A stretch of DNA of 64,000 bases from Chimonanthus salicifolius (Eukaryota > Streptophyta > Magnoliopsida > Laurales > Calycanthaceae). Location: NCBI GenBank assembly GCA_013350335.1, contig CM023535.1, positions 26,752,617 through 26,816,616 on the forward strand, given 5' to 3'. Below are positions 1-12,652 of this stretch, one piece after another (within the stretch, counting starts at the first letter, position 1; every line of letters begins with the position of its first letter). Position numbers and translations under genes: made by a program. A model generated the notes under the pieces. That model saw only the letters and a program-made list of their open reading frames with translations. It did not search any database and was not told the origin of the DNA.

Positions 1-1473
1 GGGGTGTAAAAAAAAAAACACAGGTCTGGGTTCGGTTTCAGGGGACGGGCTGGTAGGCACTGCAGAGTAGCAGGCCAGGGTTCTGTGCGAACGGGCGGTA
101 GTCCGGCGCAGGACAGGGACTGTTTCCTAGGCGACGGCAGCGAGCAGAAATCAAAAGAAAAAAAAAAAAAACAAAGAAGAAGAAAGGAAAGCTTCCTTCG
201 TCGGGGTCGGCAATTGCAAAGTGGAAGTTCCCCGTTCTTCAATCAAACATGCGAAGTGTGCACGTACTGCATCACATAATGAGAAAAGGGAGGAGGAGGA
301 GGGGGATGGGAGAGGGCGGAGAGAGAAAGAGATAGGGATTTGATGTCAGAAACAGACAGGAATTTGAAATCAGAGAGAACAAGGCGCACCTGCAAGTGTG
401 GAGCGATTGCCGGCGTGAATCGACAAGAGGAACCCTGCTTCCTCCAAGGTTGATGATACAGATTTTTGCCTCGTATTTTTTTTTTCTTCAAAACACAAAC
501 AACCCCAGATCAGAAAACCTGTTCGAAAGGGAAAATCCGAAGCACCCAGATGAAGAAATTGAAAGAAAGTGTCTTCCGTGGTGAGGTATAAGAGGGTAGA
601 TGCAATTGAAGGAAAGGAAGGGGGTGTCGTTCGAGGCTAGGAAAGGGACAGAATGAAGAGGGAGGATAGAGGGGTCTGGGATGGGAAGATGGAAATTGGA
701 AGGCTGCCGTTGCTCTTTGAAATGTGTGGACTTTCAAAGATGGGGGCTCACAGCATCACTCTTCTATGGAACACTTAGATTCGCATTTTCATCGGATTGG
801 ACAAATTTGCCTCACTTTTTCTTGGACTCTAATGAAATATTTATTATCAAACATTTATTAAACCAAAGTCTAAAGTCTAGGCCATAACTTTATGAGCATA
901 TTTAAATTGGTTTATATGCTGCAAATTTTCTGCCAAGAATTTCAATCATCCTTTCAGAATTAATATCCTGCCAATTAAATTATCAATTTTATTGAATTCA
1001 TTCAAAATTATAAATATGAATAATAAGTAAAATAAATTTATATTTGATCTCTAAATTACAGTGAAATAGATTTATAGTTACATTGTAATATTAACATGTG
1101 AGGGTTGAGTGGTCAAGAATCCCAATAAATTATGGGAGATTCTTGGTTTAAGTCTCACCTTCAATATAAAAGAGTCACTCTGAGGCTTGGATATCTTGGA
1201 CTTAAAAAAAAATTATAAATCATTAAAATTAATTAGAGTAAATATCTTCAAATATATTTTTTGAATCTTTAGCTTTAATTGATTTTTTTTAATATACTAT
1301 ATTATTTAATCAAATTTAAATAATAGAAAAATGATAGGAACAACTGTATTTTGATAATAACAGACACCACATTTGTTTCTTTATTTATCGATTATTTAAA
1401 TAGTAAAATGGTACATATATAGCATTGAAATTAATATTTTTAGCCTAAAGGTTTTTATCCAAAGGTATAAGAG
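1..1473. other. Intergenic, no gene recognised
   Basis: The first 300 bases are GC/GA-rich with A-runs; the rest is AT-rich. The open frames here are short, overlap on both strands and resemble nothing I know. The 5' part could be the promoter or leader of a gene outside the window, but no motif shows this. Confidence 0.5.
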
Positions 1474-3069
1474 TAATTTTGAAGATAACAAAGTATTGAC
1501 GTACGATACTAATGTCTTTATTGATGTAAAATTATAAGACAGATTTCAATCATACTACTAAGCCCAAAGTTTACATAGCATAGTCACAAAGAAGACAAGA
1601 GATAAGGAAGAGTTAGTCATGTCAAGTCCTACGTCTTTTACTTATTGTATGTAATTAAATTGTATTTTAAATTCTTTGAGATGTAATGTATTTGAAACTA
1701 GTAGCTTTTGTCCTTATCGCGCCCTAGAATACCTACATAGTTAAGTTAAACTTGAAGATACGAAGATTGGAAGGCATTTCTCCAAAATCGGAAGAACTTC
1801 ATGAATGTCAACCAAACACAGGTATCTGGACGTTAGGACTAACCTAAAAACCTTAGAATCCCTAGGTTAAAACTGACTTAATTAATTTGGATGCCTAAGT
1901 GTGTTTTGCTTTGGAGAAACTTTTGTTATCTATCAAATGTCTCCATACTGTATATGTTCTTGCAATCTCAAAATGTTCTTATAGCTGAATTTAAATGATT
2001 GCATAGAACACTCAAAAAGTCTTACAAAAAGTCCAAGATCATCCAAAACTATTTGTGTAGATCAAGTTATGAGTGCTTAGTAAAAGGGTGAAAACATGGC
2101 AAAACAGGGTAATTCTTAGGATGAATGAAGTTACCCTCATTTGGAGAGATTACTTGGAGTTTCAAATGAACCTTTTTTACGGTTTAAATTTTACGAGTAG
2201 ATAGATCTCTCAAATAGGTATCCAACGAGCTCAAGAATTCCCAAAACCAAGTTCGAGAGATAAAGTTATGACAATTTTACTGAAGACTACACGAAAGTGC
2301 CAAACCCATAGAGGTGCACTGCTCCCGGTGAGAGGCAAACCACTCTTTGAAGATCTTCAGGTTCTTTGCCCCAATTTGGAGTAGCTCACAGCTCCTTGAC
2401 GATCGGCTCACCGTTCCTTAAGACAGATGCACTGGTCTTGCACAGAAAAATCAGATTTGGGGTTTCTAATGCATTTCCGACGGCTCTTTCTTCTTGAAAA
2501 GTGCTCCAAACGATTATAAACGGCCATATTCTTCAAATCCTTTAAATACATCACCTTAAAGCATTTCAAGGGTTGAAAAATAAGTGTTAAATTTTTCCAT
2601 ACATTCTTCAAATCTTCCAAACACTTCAAGAGTACCAAAACTCCATAGTTAAATTATCAAAACTCTTGAACTTGACTTCAAACACATTTAAAGCACTCAT
2701 AGGAAAATCCTTGAGCATCTTAAGCTCAATATTGAATGCGTTCTTAAGAAAACACTTAGGATTGATTGCTCACATAGGAAAACCATTAATCATCACTTAA
2801 TCTTCTCCTAATCTTTGGTGTGGCATTCATTGGAGCATCCTCTCATCACCAAGAAGCTAAGTGGAGAAAGATATCCAAGGACAAGCCAAAGTTACTCCAA
2901 GTAACAAGAGGCTAGTGTTCTTGGTAAGACTTTCAAAGCTACTAGTTCCCATCATTTGTTGAGAATCTTGTAAAAGGATTGGTGTAACCCTAACAAAATC
3001 CAAGAAAAATGTTTTCTTAGTGTTCATGTATCTTAGGTCCGGTCTCTACTCGTGAAAAAGATCAAGGTT
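1474..3069 (+). mobile_element. Old copia-like (SIRE-type) LTR, left part
   Basis: The stretch starts near TTTTGAAGATAACAAAG, like the start of SIRE/Maximus-type Ty1/copia LTRs (TGTTTTTGATGATAACA). Its right edge (GGTCTCTACTCGTGAA) is repeated, slightly diverged, at about 12170. It is therefore interrupted by the solo LTR that follows and continues at 12165. No coding region is visible. The family call rests on remembered resemblance, and I found no target duplication for this outer element. Confidence 0.4.
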
Positions 3070-4370
3070 GTAGCTGTCACACCTCGACCCAGATGTGCCC
3101 GAAACACCACTAATTTTTTTTTTTTCTAAACAAATCCATTTACCAAAAATCCATGGGCTTTTAGACGACCTCATCTAAGCCCATAAAATATGTCATACAT
3201 GCTCATGTGGACGAGGGGTCTTATCTGCTGCATTGAGGTCCAAATCAAACTCCAAATACCCAAAAATGCACTAACCACTCCAAACTCGGGCGAGCCCCTC
3301 GGCTAGAGATAAGTTCTGTCAGGTCTCAAGAAGAGCCCCTCGCTAAATGGCGAGCCCTCATCGGAAAACCCTCGCCAAAATCAGGAATTCTATACTCTCA
3401 TTTTGCTTCTAGGGCAAGCCATCGCTAATGACAACAAGGGTTTTTGTAGTTCCTTCCCGCTTCAATCCTTTTTCCTACTTTTCACACTCAAATTTTCCGT
3501 TATACACAGTGGAACATACAAACATACATTAACATATCATACCACATAAATATAGCTTACATGCACCAGTTTCTATGCCATAGGGGCATACTTATTTCAA
3601 GATTACAAAATAAACATAGTAAACCCAAATTCCCGTCCATGGGAATGTTTTGAAATCCAAGGGTTCTGTCACCTAAGGCATTGTGGGAGACCTCTCCGTT
3701 CCGTCCTCAGCCACATACGCTACATTTGTCAGGGATGTGAGCAACCAACCCAGTAAAGAGAACTCAAAATAATCAAACGTTTATACAATAAACATAATAT
3801 CAGACATACAATATAGTTGTAAACTTCCGATATATATAACACTAAATCAACCATGGTTTACCCTACCATAGGGTCTTTACCTTCTAACCAATACAGCGTG
3901 CCCTTCACACCTTTCCAATTTGAGATTTAACACAAATCCCAATTCAAATTGAGGTATCCATTAAGCCTCATTTCAAGCTGAGGTTCCCACTAAGCCTCAT
4001 TTCAAGTCAATGTTTCCATTAAACCTTGTTGAGGTCCCCACTAAGCCTCATTATAAACCGATGTGCCCACCAAGCCTCAAATTGAACCGAGGTGCCCACT
4101 AAGCCTCGTTGAGGTACCCACCAAGCCTCAAATGCATCAAGTCCCTACACGGTTAAGATGCAACAACTTGCAAGTGCTCTGTAACTCACTAATCAAATTT
4201 GATTAAACAGTCACATATGTGAGTGAAGACAGACACTCGTATACCAACCTTAATGACTTCCCACAACCGAGGACAATTTTCCAATCATATAACGGCCCAT
4301 TACCCAGAGACCGTTTACCAACCATGTGATTTCCCTCTACTTGGGAACAATCTACTAACCAGATGACTAC

Positions 4371-4881
4371 TGTAATACCCCGTGCCTATGGATAAAAAAA
4401 AAAGTCTCACATTGCTAGTTGCATTGAAAATTCTCTGGTGTATAAGTGGTAGCCTTCATCATTCTAGCATGAGGCCTTTTGGAAGCAATAGTGGATTGGC
4501 TCGCCAATTGAAAGCCGTGCAGGTAGTGTGTGAGACCCAGAGCGGATAATATTATGCTAGCAGGACGGGTCGTTACAAACAGTATCAGAGCATGGTTCAA
4601 CTCTCTACCTAAGGGTGTGAGCTTGGTTGTTGTATGTGCAGAGCCGGAGACAACTCTTGCTTTTTAAGGGGGTAGATTGTAATACCCCGTGCCTATAAAG
4701 AAAAAAAGTCTCACATTGCTAGTTGCATTGGAAATTCTCTGGTATATAAGTGGTAGCCTTCCTCCTTATAGCATGAGGCATTTTGGGAGCAACAGTGGGT
4801 TGGCTCGCCGGTTGAAAGTCGTGCGGGCCATGTGTGAGGCCCAGAGTGGACAATATCATGCTAGCGGGACTGGTCGTTACA
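4371..4881 (+). mobile_element. TRIM (terminal-repeat retrotransposon in miniature)
   Basis: A complete 511-bp LTR element without coding capacity. The 5' LTR is 4371-4577 and the 3' LTR 4678-4881, both TGTAATACCCCGTGCC to CGTTACA. Just after the 5' LTR, AGTATCAGAGCATGG (4581-4595) resembles the PBS for initiator tRNA-Met. Just before the 3' LTR lies the purine tract AAGGGGGTAGA. The target duplication ACTAC is exact (4366-4370 and 4882-4886). The LTRs differ at many positions, so the insertion is not recent. Such elements depend on proteins of other retrotransposons. Confidence 0.9.
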
Positions 4882-5290
4882 ACTACCCACTACCCGGTGA
4901 TAGTCTGTAGACCATACGATTACCCACTATCTAGGAATATTCTATAAATCACACGGCTACCCACCACATGGAGTTAGCCTACGAACCACATATCAAACAC
5001 CCTATACGACCTCACGATCAATTATGGCCCTACAGCCTAACTCAACAACTATCTACCTTCAACTAACCATGTCCTTGAGATGCGCACCCATACACACATC
5101 CCAAAAACCAGTAATGCTTTTTTGGGAGATGTGCCCGTACACACATGTCCAAAATGCATAAAGTTTAGTTGAAGAATGACTCCACAAGTGCGTGAAAACA
5201 GCCTCTCATGCAACTTACCGTTACCTAATTTTACAGTTGGTCTCAAGACCCAGAGCGTAAAATTCTCATCCCTACACCAAACTCAATAAC

Positions 5291-5622
5291 TAGGGTTGCA
5301 ACTCAGGTCAGGTTTTGACCCAACCTGCATGATCCGACCCGAGAGATCATGCGGGTCGGGTAGAGTCGGGTTGGGAAGATAAAACCCGCATGGAATTCGG
5401 GTCGGGTTGGGTTGAGGACCTTACAAGTTAACCCAACCAACCTGACCCGACCCGGCTAAAATGGGTTCAGAATACGGGTCGAGTCAGAATTCAGGTTGAT
5501 TCGGGTTAGAATTCGAGTCGGGTCGGGTTGTGAAGTTCACGTCGAGAATTCGGGTTAGATTCCATAAATACCAACTCTGATCGGGTTGGGTTTTAAGAAA
5601 CCCGACCCGAGTTGTAGCCCTA
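5291..5622. mobile_element. hAT-type MITE
   Basis: 332 bp with terminal inverted repeats TAGGGTTGCAACTC and, on the other strand, TAGGGCTACAACTC. It is flanked by an exact 8-bp duplication TCAATAAC (5283-5290 and 5623-5630), the length typical of hAT transposition. The inside is rich in GGGTCGGGTTGGG-like blocks on both strands, so it could fold into a long imperfect hairpin. It has no coding capacity and sits inside the 3075-12159 solo LTR. Confidence 0.88.
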
Positions 5623-8600
5623 TCAATAACATAATATACCGCAGTATACCACATATATAACAATCCACAGTTCCACGGTCCTAAGACTTGGAGCATTCTA
5701 ATACCTGCACCAGTGGTCAGTATAATATTCCATAACACCCAAATACTCCCTAATGCAATATACCACATGTATAACAACTTGAACTGACTACTAACGCCTC
5801 GTGCGTTCGTCCAATTCATAAAACCTGCTAACCTCTAGACGCCTAATGGGTCCCATACTACGTTTTAGACTAATAGACACCAACTCTCTGACACATTTTC
5901 AATGCTTACGTTCTAACAGTTAGAAAAAATACATTCCATACAAGTAAGTGATGTCAAGTCTTGCATTCTAATCCTATTTAGTCTTTTCCATTCTTTAAAT
6001 ATCCATGGATCCCATTTATGTCCTGGAGTCAACAGATTCTACAATAACCCAAAACGAAGATTAAGTTGAGTCTCCTCACCTTTTGTCCAGTTAATTTTGC
6101 AAGCAATCTGTGAAAATAGGGTAAACTCGTAAATTTCCATTGAGAGTCAAATACACGTAAATTATCCCTAAATCCCTGTATTCGTTTTCCACAAGAAAAT
6201 AGGGAAGTGTCCATGAGTCTGCTAGGCTTTTTCTACTCAACTTTTAATTATGTCAGTAGAGTCAACCATCCAAAACACTCAATAAAAAAGAAATGGAAAG
6301 TACTCAGTGTCCAGTCTCGTCTTTCTTCATAGCCACATAAGAGTATTGAGACTTTACCCAAAGGGTATACTACTGAAAGTAAATAAATTACTCAATGCCC
6401 AATTTGTTTTCACCAGCGACCATGGCCACCTTAGATGATGCCACTTAGAGGTGAAATCGCTGTGCTACAGATGGGGAGTTTTGACCCAGAGGGTACAGTG
6501 CATGAAATGTAAATAAAATACTCAGTTTCCTACTTCAAAACCACCGGGTGACTAAATGCCACTTCAGATGGTATCACCGAGCGACTAAGCGCCGCTACAG
6601 ATGATAGTTTGACCCAGATGATACATTGCGAGAATTTAAACACACAATGCGGAAAATAAACATACAATGTGTCAGAGAAGTTAGTATTATGCCTGTTTTT
6701 AGCTTAAAAGGGAGAAACCAAGGTTTCCCGGAGGTTTTGGAAGCTTTAACCAAAAAATATACAAAATGGTTATTTAAAAAAAAAACCACAATTTTTGACA
6801 AAATTACAATTTTGCGCCTAAACTTTTCAAAATTACATTTACATCCTTACCTATAAAATGCACTAAAAGTGGACCATGAAAAGTCTGTTGCAGAAACCGA
6901 CGGCACCACAAGAAAGAGGGCGAAAAACTAGTCAAAAAGGGGTCCGTCGAAAAATTTTGGTGGAAAATGGCCGAGGACAGTCGGAAAACTCGCCGAAGGA
7001 GGGAGAAAAAAGAGAGAAAAATGGGAGAGAGGGTAGACGAAGTGAACAACAGAGAGAGGAAAGAGAACGATGGTGAGGAGTGATGGGGAGGGCCCCTCCT
7101 CCTTTTATAGTAGAAGTTTATTATTATTATTATTTAATTAATTTTGAAAATAAATATTATAATATTATTTGAAACTTGGTGGCTAACAAAGTCTTGGTCC
7201 GTTGGGTTTGTTTTGAGGGTTAAATGAGCGCACCTCTAAAAATGGGTTACAAACACTACCAATAGATTTAGAAATAACTTTGGGCAAAAAATAAAATAAA
7301 AAACCACTTGATTTAACTGGAAAACACTATTTTTAGATTTAAATAAATGAAAGGATTAAACAAATTGACAATACAAATTTTAAAATTTTTGGTTTTGGAA
7401 AATCAAAATAATGTTCTGAAAGTCGGTGTGTGAAAGTTTCAAAATAAACTTCTCAAATCAGTGATTTTATCCAAAAACATTTATTTTTAATCATGAAATA
7501 CTGCAATACTATCCACGAGAGTTGAAATTACCATTTTGCCCTTCCAACTTCCAATGGTCATATCTTGAGTTCCCGAGTTTCGATTGAGTCAAATTTGGAC
7601 TTTTCGGGAAGCCTACAAGATAATCTACACATCTAACTTGTCATAAGACCTTATTAGCAGTGCTAATACACAGTATTAGCCTAATTATGTGTAACACCTC
7701 GGATTTTCAGTTAATTATTTTGTATGAAAATAATCCATTTAATTTGTTAATATTAGTTATGGATCATAAATTAGGTAAAATGTTGGGTCTTTGCCCAAAT
7801 AAGACCCAACAATTTTGATCAATGGTTTCAAATAAATTTAAATGGGGTTGAATTTAATTAGTAATGCAATTTATATAAATAAGGGATTTGGATAAATTGC
7901 ATGCACATGAAAAGTATTGATGGAAAGATTTTAGATTGCTTATGGCCATGTATGTGAGATTTTTATATCTACATAGATATGCTAGAATATCTTTAGAAGA
8001 TGTCTAAGATTTAATTGAAAGATTACTATGCTCGAATATGAAGGATTTGCATATCTATGAAAAATGAGCATGAGGTGTTGGAGTGATATTAGGAATGATT
8101 AAATGGAAGGGGTGCATGGCATATTTTAAAGGCAAACAAGGGGCACACGGCATAGAGAATGATCTATCTTAGCACCTTCTAAGATAAGATTAATGGGAAG
8201 GATTTATAGAAGGCAACAAGGGAGAAGGGGTGCATAGCACCTTCTAAGTATGGATCAATGGGAGATTAAAAGAGGCAACACATTGAGTGTACACGGCATT
8301 AGCATTGTCTAATTTAAAGGGTAGTGCACACGACCTAAGGGAAATTCTTATCTTAGCACTTTCTAAGTTGTGATCAAAAGGAAGGTAATATAAGGAGAGA
8401 AGGGAGGGGCGCATGGCATAACACCTTAGCCGAATTTTATCTCTCTCTTTCTCTCTCTCAAGTTCTTATTCTCGGCATTATCAAAGGAAGAGAAGGCAGC
8501 CAGCAAAGTGAAAGATCAAGGAGGTTAAGGAAAGGAGAAGGATTGGAAGAACAAGATCAACCGATGAAAAATCGAAGGAGTCGAGGAACCGATAAGTGAT

Positions 8601-8636
8601 CTAATAATTTTTGTTTATTTAAGATAAGGAACCTTA

Positions 8637-10532
8637 GGGTTCGGCCATGCATGGAAGAAGAATAGGAGATGATAATGATAATTTTTAATAGAGTTGAGTT
8701 GGTAATGATTAAGGGTTTTGGAAAGATGAAAACCATGGAAAGTATAGTTTAATTATGGAATTTTAAGGATGAAAACCATGGACTAATTCTATATGTTTTA
8801 AAAAGGGATTTTGAATGGTTTAATGAGAAGTTGATGAACTATAGGGTTCGGCCATGATCAAGGGCCGAACCCCATGGAAGGTTGATGGTTTATTTTATTG
8901 GATTGTTAATAATGAAAAACCATAGAAATTGTTAATAAGTTTATGGGGTTTCAAGTATGAAAATTATGGATTCATGCTTATGATTTTAGAAAGGTTGCTA
9001 TGTTTTTTTTATTGGATCAAAAGAATAAAAAAAAATGGGGTGAGGTTCGGACATGGTGTGTGGCCGAACCCCACCAACTATATTTATGGATTTAATTTAC
9101 TAAAGGAATTTAATTGGATGAATAATTTTTAGAAATAACATTATGAACTACAGGGTTCGGCCAAGGTATATGGCCGAACCCCATAGAGGTGTATTGGAGT
9201 TGGTTAATAGGGGTTTAAATCATTTAATAAAAAGGATTGTGAACCATAGGGTTCGGCCATGGATTTGTTTTGTTAAGGTTGTTGGATTTTGATTGGTTTA
9301 ATGGAAACTATCTAATTATGGAAGAAAGGATGCTAAGTTTGGAACCTTCTAAATATGGAGAATGGTTATTAAATTAGTAAGTTTCTAAGTTTGGAAGGTG
9401 GAGTTTAAATTAGTAAGTTTCTAATTTTGGAAGGAGAAGTTTAAATTAGAAAGTATCTAATCATGGACCTTGAATGATTAAATAGAAGGATGGGAATTAA
9501 AATGGGAAAGTTTCTATTTATGGAAAGTAAAAATTAAAATTGGAAAACCTTCCAATTATGGAAGAATGAGTACTAAATTGGAAACCTTCTAAATATGGAC
9601 TTGTTGATTAAAAAAGGAAGACAACTTGAATTATGGATTCAAATATGGAAGTTGGATACTAATTAGAAAGCTTTTATTTATGGAAGTTGTATATTGAATT
9701 TAGAAAGTTTTTATTTATAGACTTTCTAATTATGGACCTAAGATGATGGACCATTTTTATGGGATATTGGTAATGTGAACCATGAATAAATAATTAGATG
9801 TTTGAGCAAGTAAACAATGGATTTAAGTGTGTTACTGGTCATGAAATGTTATGAATGACAAAAGAGTAATTAAAGGCCACAATGGAGGATCATGGGTTCG
9901 GCCATAGTGTATGGCCGAACCCCATGAAGTTCTTTAGGGACTTAAGTGGTTAAGGTATTTTTTTTAGGTTCATGTATGGACCTAACATGTTTAAAATAAA
10001 TACATAGACCTATGTGTTGGAACCTAAACCTAAGTTGTTGGAGGCAATGACAAGGTTGTAAATACTTGCTAAAAAGGAAGGTTACCCTTGAATGACAATT
10101 TTGTAATTATCACCTAAAATGAAAGATCATGGGTTCAGCCATGGGTATGGCCAAACCCCATGAATTTGGATTAATGAGTTAATTATGAGCCTAAGTATAT
10201 TGTAAATAAGAATATTGGGTTATATTAGCCATGGATGACAATCTAAGTAAATATATGAAAATAGCGAAGGTAAAATGGCTATGGTTATGTATAATGGCAT
10301 TTTGGTAATTAGGTGAAAATAAGGGACCATGGGTTCGGCCATGTTGTATGGCCGAACCCCATTGGGAAGGTTTGCTGGACTTAGATGTTTATGATCTATG
10401 TATTTAGATCTAAACATGGGTGAATAAATGAAGGTGATTAATCATGGAAGGAGTAATGACATTATTGTGATTAATCATGGATTAATTGAATTAATGGACC
10501 ATGGGTTCGGCCATGGTGTATGGCCGAACCCC
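8637..10532. repeat. Dispersed array of GGGTTCGGCCAT hairpins
   Basis: Seven units of about 30 bp read GGGTTCGGCCAT, a loop of about 6 bases, then ATGGCCGAACCCC: 8844-8873, 9043-9072, 9153-9182, 9894-9923, 10131-10159, 10331-10360 and 10503-10532. Half units occur at 8637 and 9249. Spacers run from 80 to 700 bases and also resemble each other (AAGTTTCTAATTTTGGAAGG-like runs). Each unit could form a stem of 10-12 bp. The whole array lies in the 7690-12142 solo LTR. Confidence 0.85.
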
Positions 10533-11080
10533 ATGGGAATTGCTTGATGAACATAGGGTTACTTATATTGGGTTAAATGAATGAAATATTAAATAAAGAT
10601 TAGACCAATGGCAATTTGGAAAATAAGTGTGAAAATGATAAACCATGGGGATTGGCTTATGGACTTAAAATATTGTGAATCAAGTGGGACTTGATTTTAA
10701 TTGATTTTATATTATAAGGTAACGAGACCTCACCAGGTGTTTACGATCGTGAACGGTTACCAGACGAAAGACGCAAGGACACGTAATGGTCTTTGGTAGG
10801 ATTCCACCTCTTTGAAACCATGGGTTTATTTACATTGTTTTTATCTTGATTTAATGATTTTATATTGCAAAGGATATGTTTCAAATGGTGATTTTATATG
10901 CTATGTTTATTTGATAAAATAGCATGTGTTTTAAATATGAACTTTTAAATGCTATAATTTTTGTATAATTGCATAGCATGTGGTATTTGCATCTCATGCA
11001 TGGCATGGGAGGGATGACAGGTAACCGGGGACCCACACCCCGTCGGGGCATCCGTAAAATACTCGTGGGGGGATACCTTG

Positions 11081-11372
11081 ATGATGAGAATTCCATCAAG
11101 AGGATACTATGTATAATACATTGATTATGAGAATCCCATCAAGAGGATACTATGTATGAAGACCCTGGTGATGAGCATTCCATCAGGGGATACCTTGATG
11201 ACGAGAATTCCATCAAGAGGATACTAAGTAACCGGAGCCTACACTCCGTCGGAATGTCCGTAAGGCAACTGTGAGGAATACCTTGATGAGGAGAATTCCA
11301 TCAAGAGAGAAGACCTTGGTGACGAACACTCCACCAGGAAGATATTTTGATGAGGAGAATTCCATCAAGAGT
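11081..11372. repeat. Tandem palindromic repeat in LTR
   Basis: Repeated units of the form CTTGATGATGAGAATTCCATCAAG, broken here into CTTGATG, GAGAATTC and CATCAAG, are separated by AGGATAC. Each unit is self-complementary at its ends. At least five units are recognisable, with variants such as CCTGGTG-CCATCAGG. Nothing suggests coding. Confidence 0.7.
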
Positions 11373-12164
11373 ATACTATATGTTTTGTGATGGGTGGGAC
11401 TCATTGCATATGATAGCATGACATGGCATTAAATCGGCATGATTATGATATTTATTATCATGCAAGGTTTCTGGTTTTATCGGTATGATTGGATATCTAT
11501 TATCATACACTGTTTTGGATACAATGTTTTGAAAGTATGGAATGATTTATAATAACTGGTTTTGATATATATTATATCTGGATTGTTGGTACTAACCCAT
11601 GTGTTAACCCTAATTGGAATATCTACTGAGCGTGTTGTACTAACGCCCTACTTTTACCCTTTAGTGGATGATGCAGGAAACGAGGAAAACGCTAAACGCG
11701 GAAAGGGACAAGCATAGGAGCTCGGAACGCTTTTAGTTTATATTTTGTTTACGATTCTCATGGGCTTGTATTTGAGTATCTAGAATTAGGATTGTAATAA
11801 CTTAAATGAATTTGCTATGGTTGGATGTCTTATTAGATAATTACGTTATAATAATGATGATTAATGACTTGACGTACTTTGCTATATGAATGGAATAGAA
11901 CTGTGTTCTATTATATTTCCGGCATGTTATGATTTTATTCCGTATGATTATATTGCTATGTGTGAACCGTTTTCTTGGACTAAGTCCATGCACACATAGG
12001 GTTGGCCAGTTAAGGGTCGGACTTTAGAAGTTCGGACTTAGCTCGCGTCATGACGTCCCGTGCTCTATCACTCTACTCTGTTATAAAAAAATATACTCTG
12101 AATTTACGGGAAGAAGCGAGTGAAAAGGGGTGGGGTGTTACATTATGAGATAAGGTACAGTAAC

Positions 12165-12535
12165 GGTAAGGTCTCTACCCGTGAAGGAGATCAATGTTGT
12201 AAAGGTAACGTCTCTACTCATGAAAGAGACCAGAAGGGTTGTTATTTATTTAGAATAGTGGAATCCTCAAATGGTGCACTTAAGGCGTGGACGTAGATAA
12301 AGTTGTCGAACCACCTAAAAATACTTGTATCATTATCTTCCATTTCTTTTCATCTCCTTCACTTTACTTTGTGTATTTGCTCTCACTTGTAAATCCAGTT
12401 GCACTTTAAATATTTGATTTGGAAGATTAATTAGACAAAATTGCAAAAACCAATCATTAAGTGTCTATTATTTTAAAGAATTCTAAAATTTTCTAATAAT
12501 CTTATTTACCTCCCTCAGGGACTATTCTAGACATT
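12165..12535 (+). mobile_element. Old copia-like LTR, right part
   Basis: This stretch continues 1474-3069 after the nested insertions. It repeats the GGTCTCTACCCGTGAAGG motif and has the GTTGTCGAACCACC motif followed by a T/C-rich stretch seen near the 3' end of SIRE-type LTRs. The exact 3' end is unclear; CTCCCTCAGGGACTATTC near 12510 resembles it. Confidence 0.4.
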
Positions 12536-12603
12536 TGACTAGCTTGAAATGATGAGAATACTCATATTATAAAAAAAAGACAAAGATCTGAATATTAAAA
12601 ATG

Positions 12604-12652
12604 ACGACAACAACAACAACAACAACAACAATAATAATAATAATAATAATAG
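12604..12652. repeat. (ACA)n(ATA)n microsatellite
   Basis: An ACA/CAA trinucleotide run followed directly by an ATA/AAT run; a compound trinucleotide repeat of about 49 bases. Confidence 0.95.

Larger units (their letters stand above)
7690..12142 (+). mobile_element. 4.45 kb solo LTR (gypsy Tekay/Del-like)
   Basis: The ends are TGTAACACCTCGGATT and GGGTGGGGTGTTACA. The 5-bp duplication TTATG is exact (7685-7689 and 12143-12147). It has no internal domain, PBS or PPT. The short near-perfect inverted ends TGTAACACC/GGTGTTACA are usual for long chromovirus LTRs. It carries an array of GGGTTCGGCCAT hairpins (8637-10532) and a block of CTTGATG-GAGAATTC-CATCAAG repeats (11081-11372). It is younger than the solo LTR it interrupts, whose own duplication has a mismatch. 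Confidence 0.85.
3075..12159 (-). mobile_element. Solo LTR (gypsy Tekay/Del-like), split by younger insertions
   Basis: The left end reads TGTCACACCTCGACCC and the right end AAGGTACA. Flanking 5-mers are GTAGC (3070-3074) and GTAAC (12160-12164), a target duplication with one mismatch. Without the younger solo LTR at 7690-12142 and its duplicated target, the element is about 4.6 kb. It has no gag, pol, primer-binding site (PBS) or polypurine tract (PPT) of its own, which fits a solo LTR left by unequal recombination. Orientation is inferred: the left end matches the complement of the usual LTR 3' end (GGGTCGGGGTGTTACA type). A block of degenerate short repeats fills 3880-5000. A TRIM and a hAT-type MITE have inserted into it. 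Confidence 0.65.

Noticed and set aside
1099..1213. Possible SINE (GAGTGGTCAAGAA, GGTTTAAGTCTCACC, A-run)
   Set aside because: The A and B boxes are degenerate and no target duplication is visible.
4371..4881. Cassandra-type TRIM carrying a 5S rRNA promoter
   Set aside because: Neither TRIM in the window shows the 5S internal promoter (A box, IE and C box) in its LTR.
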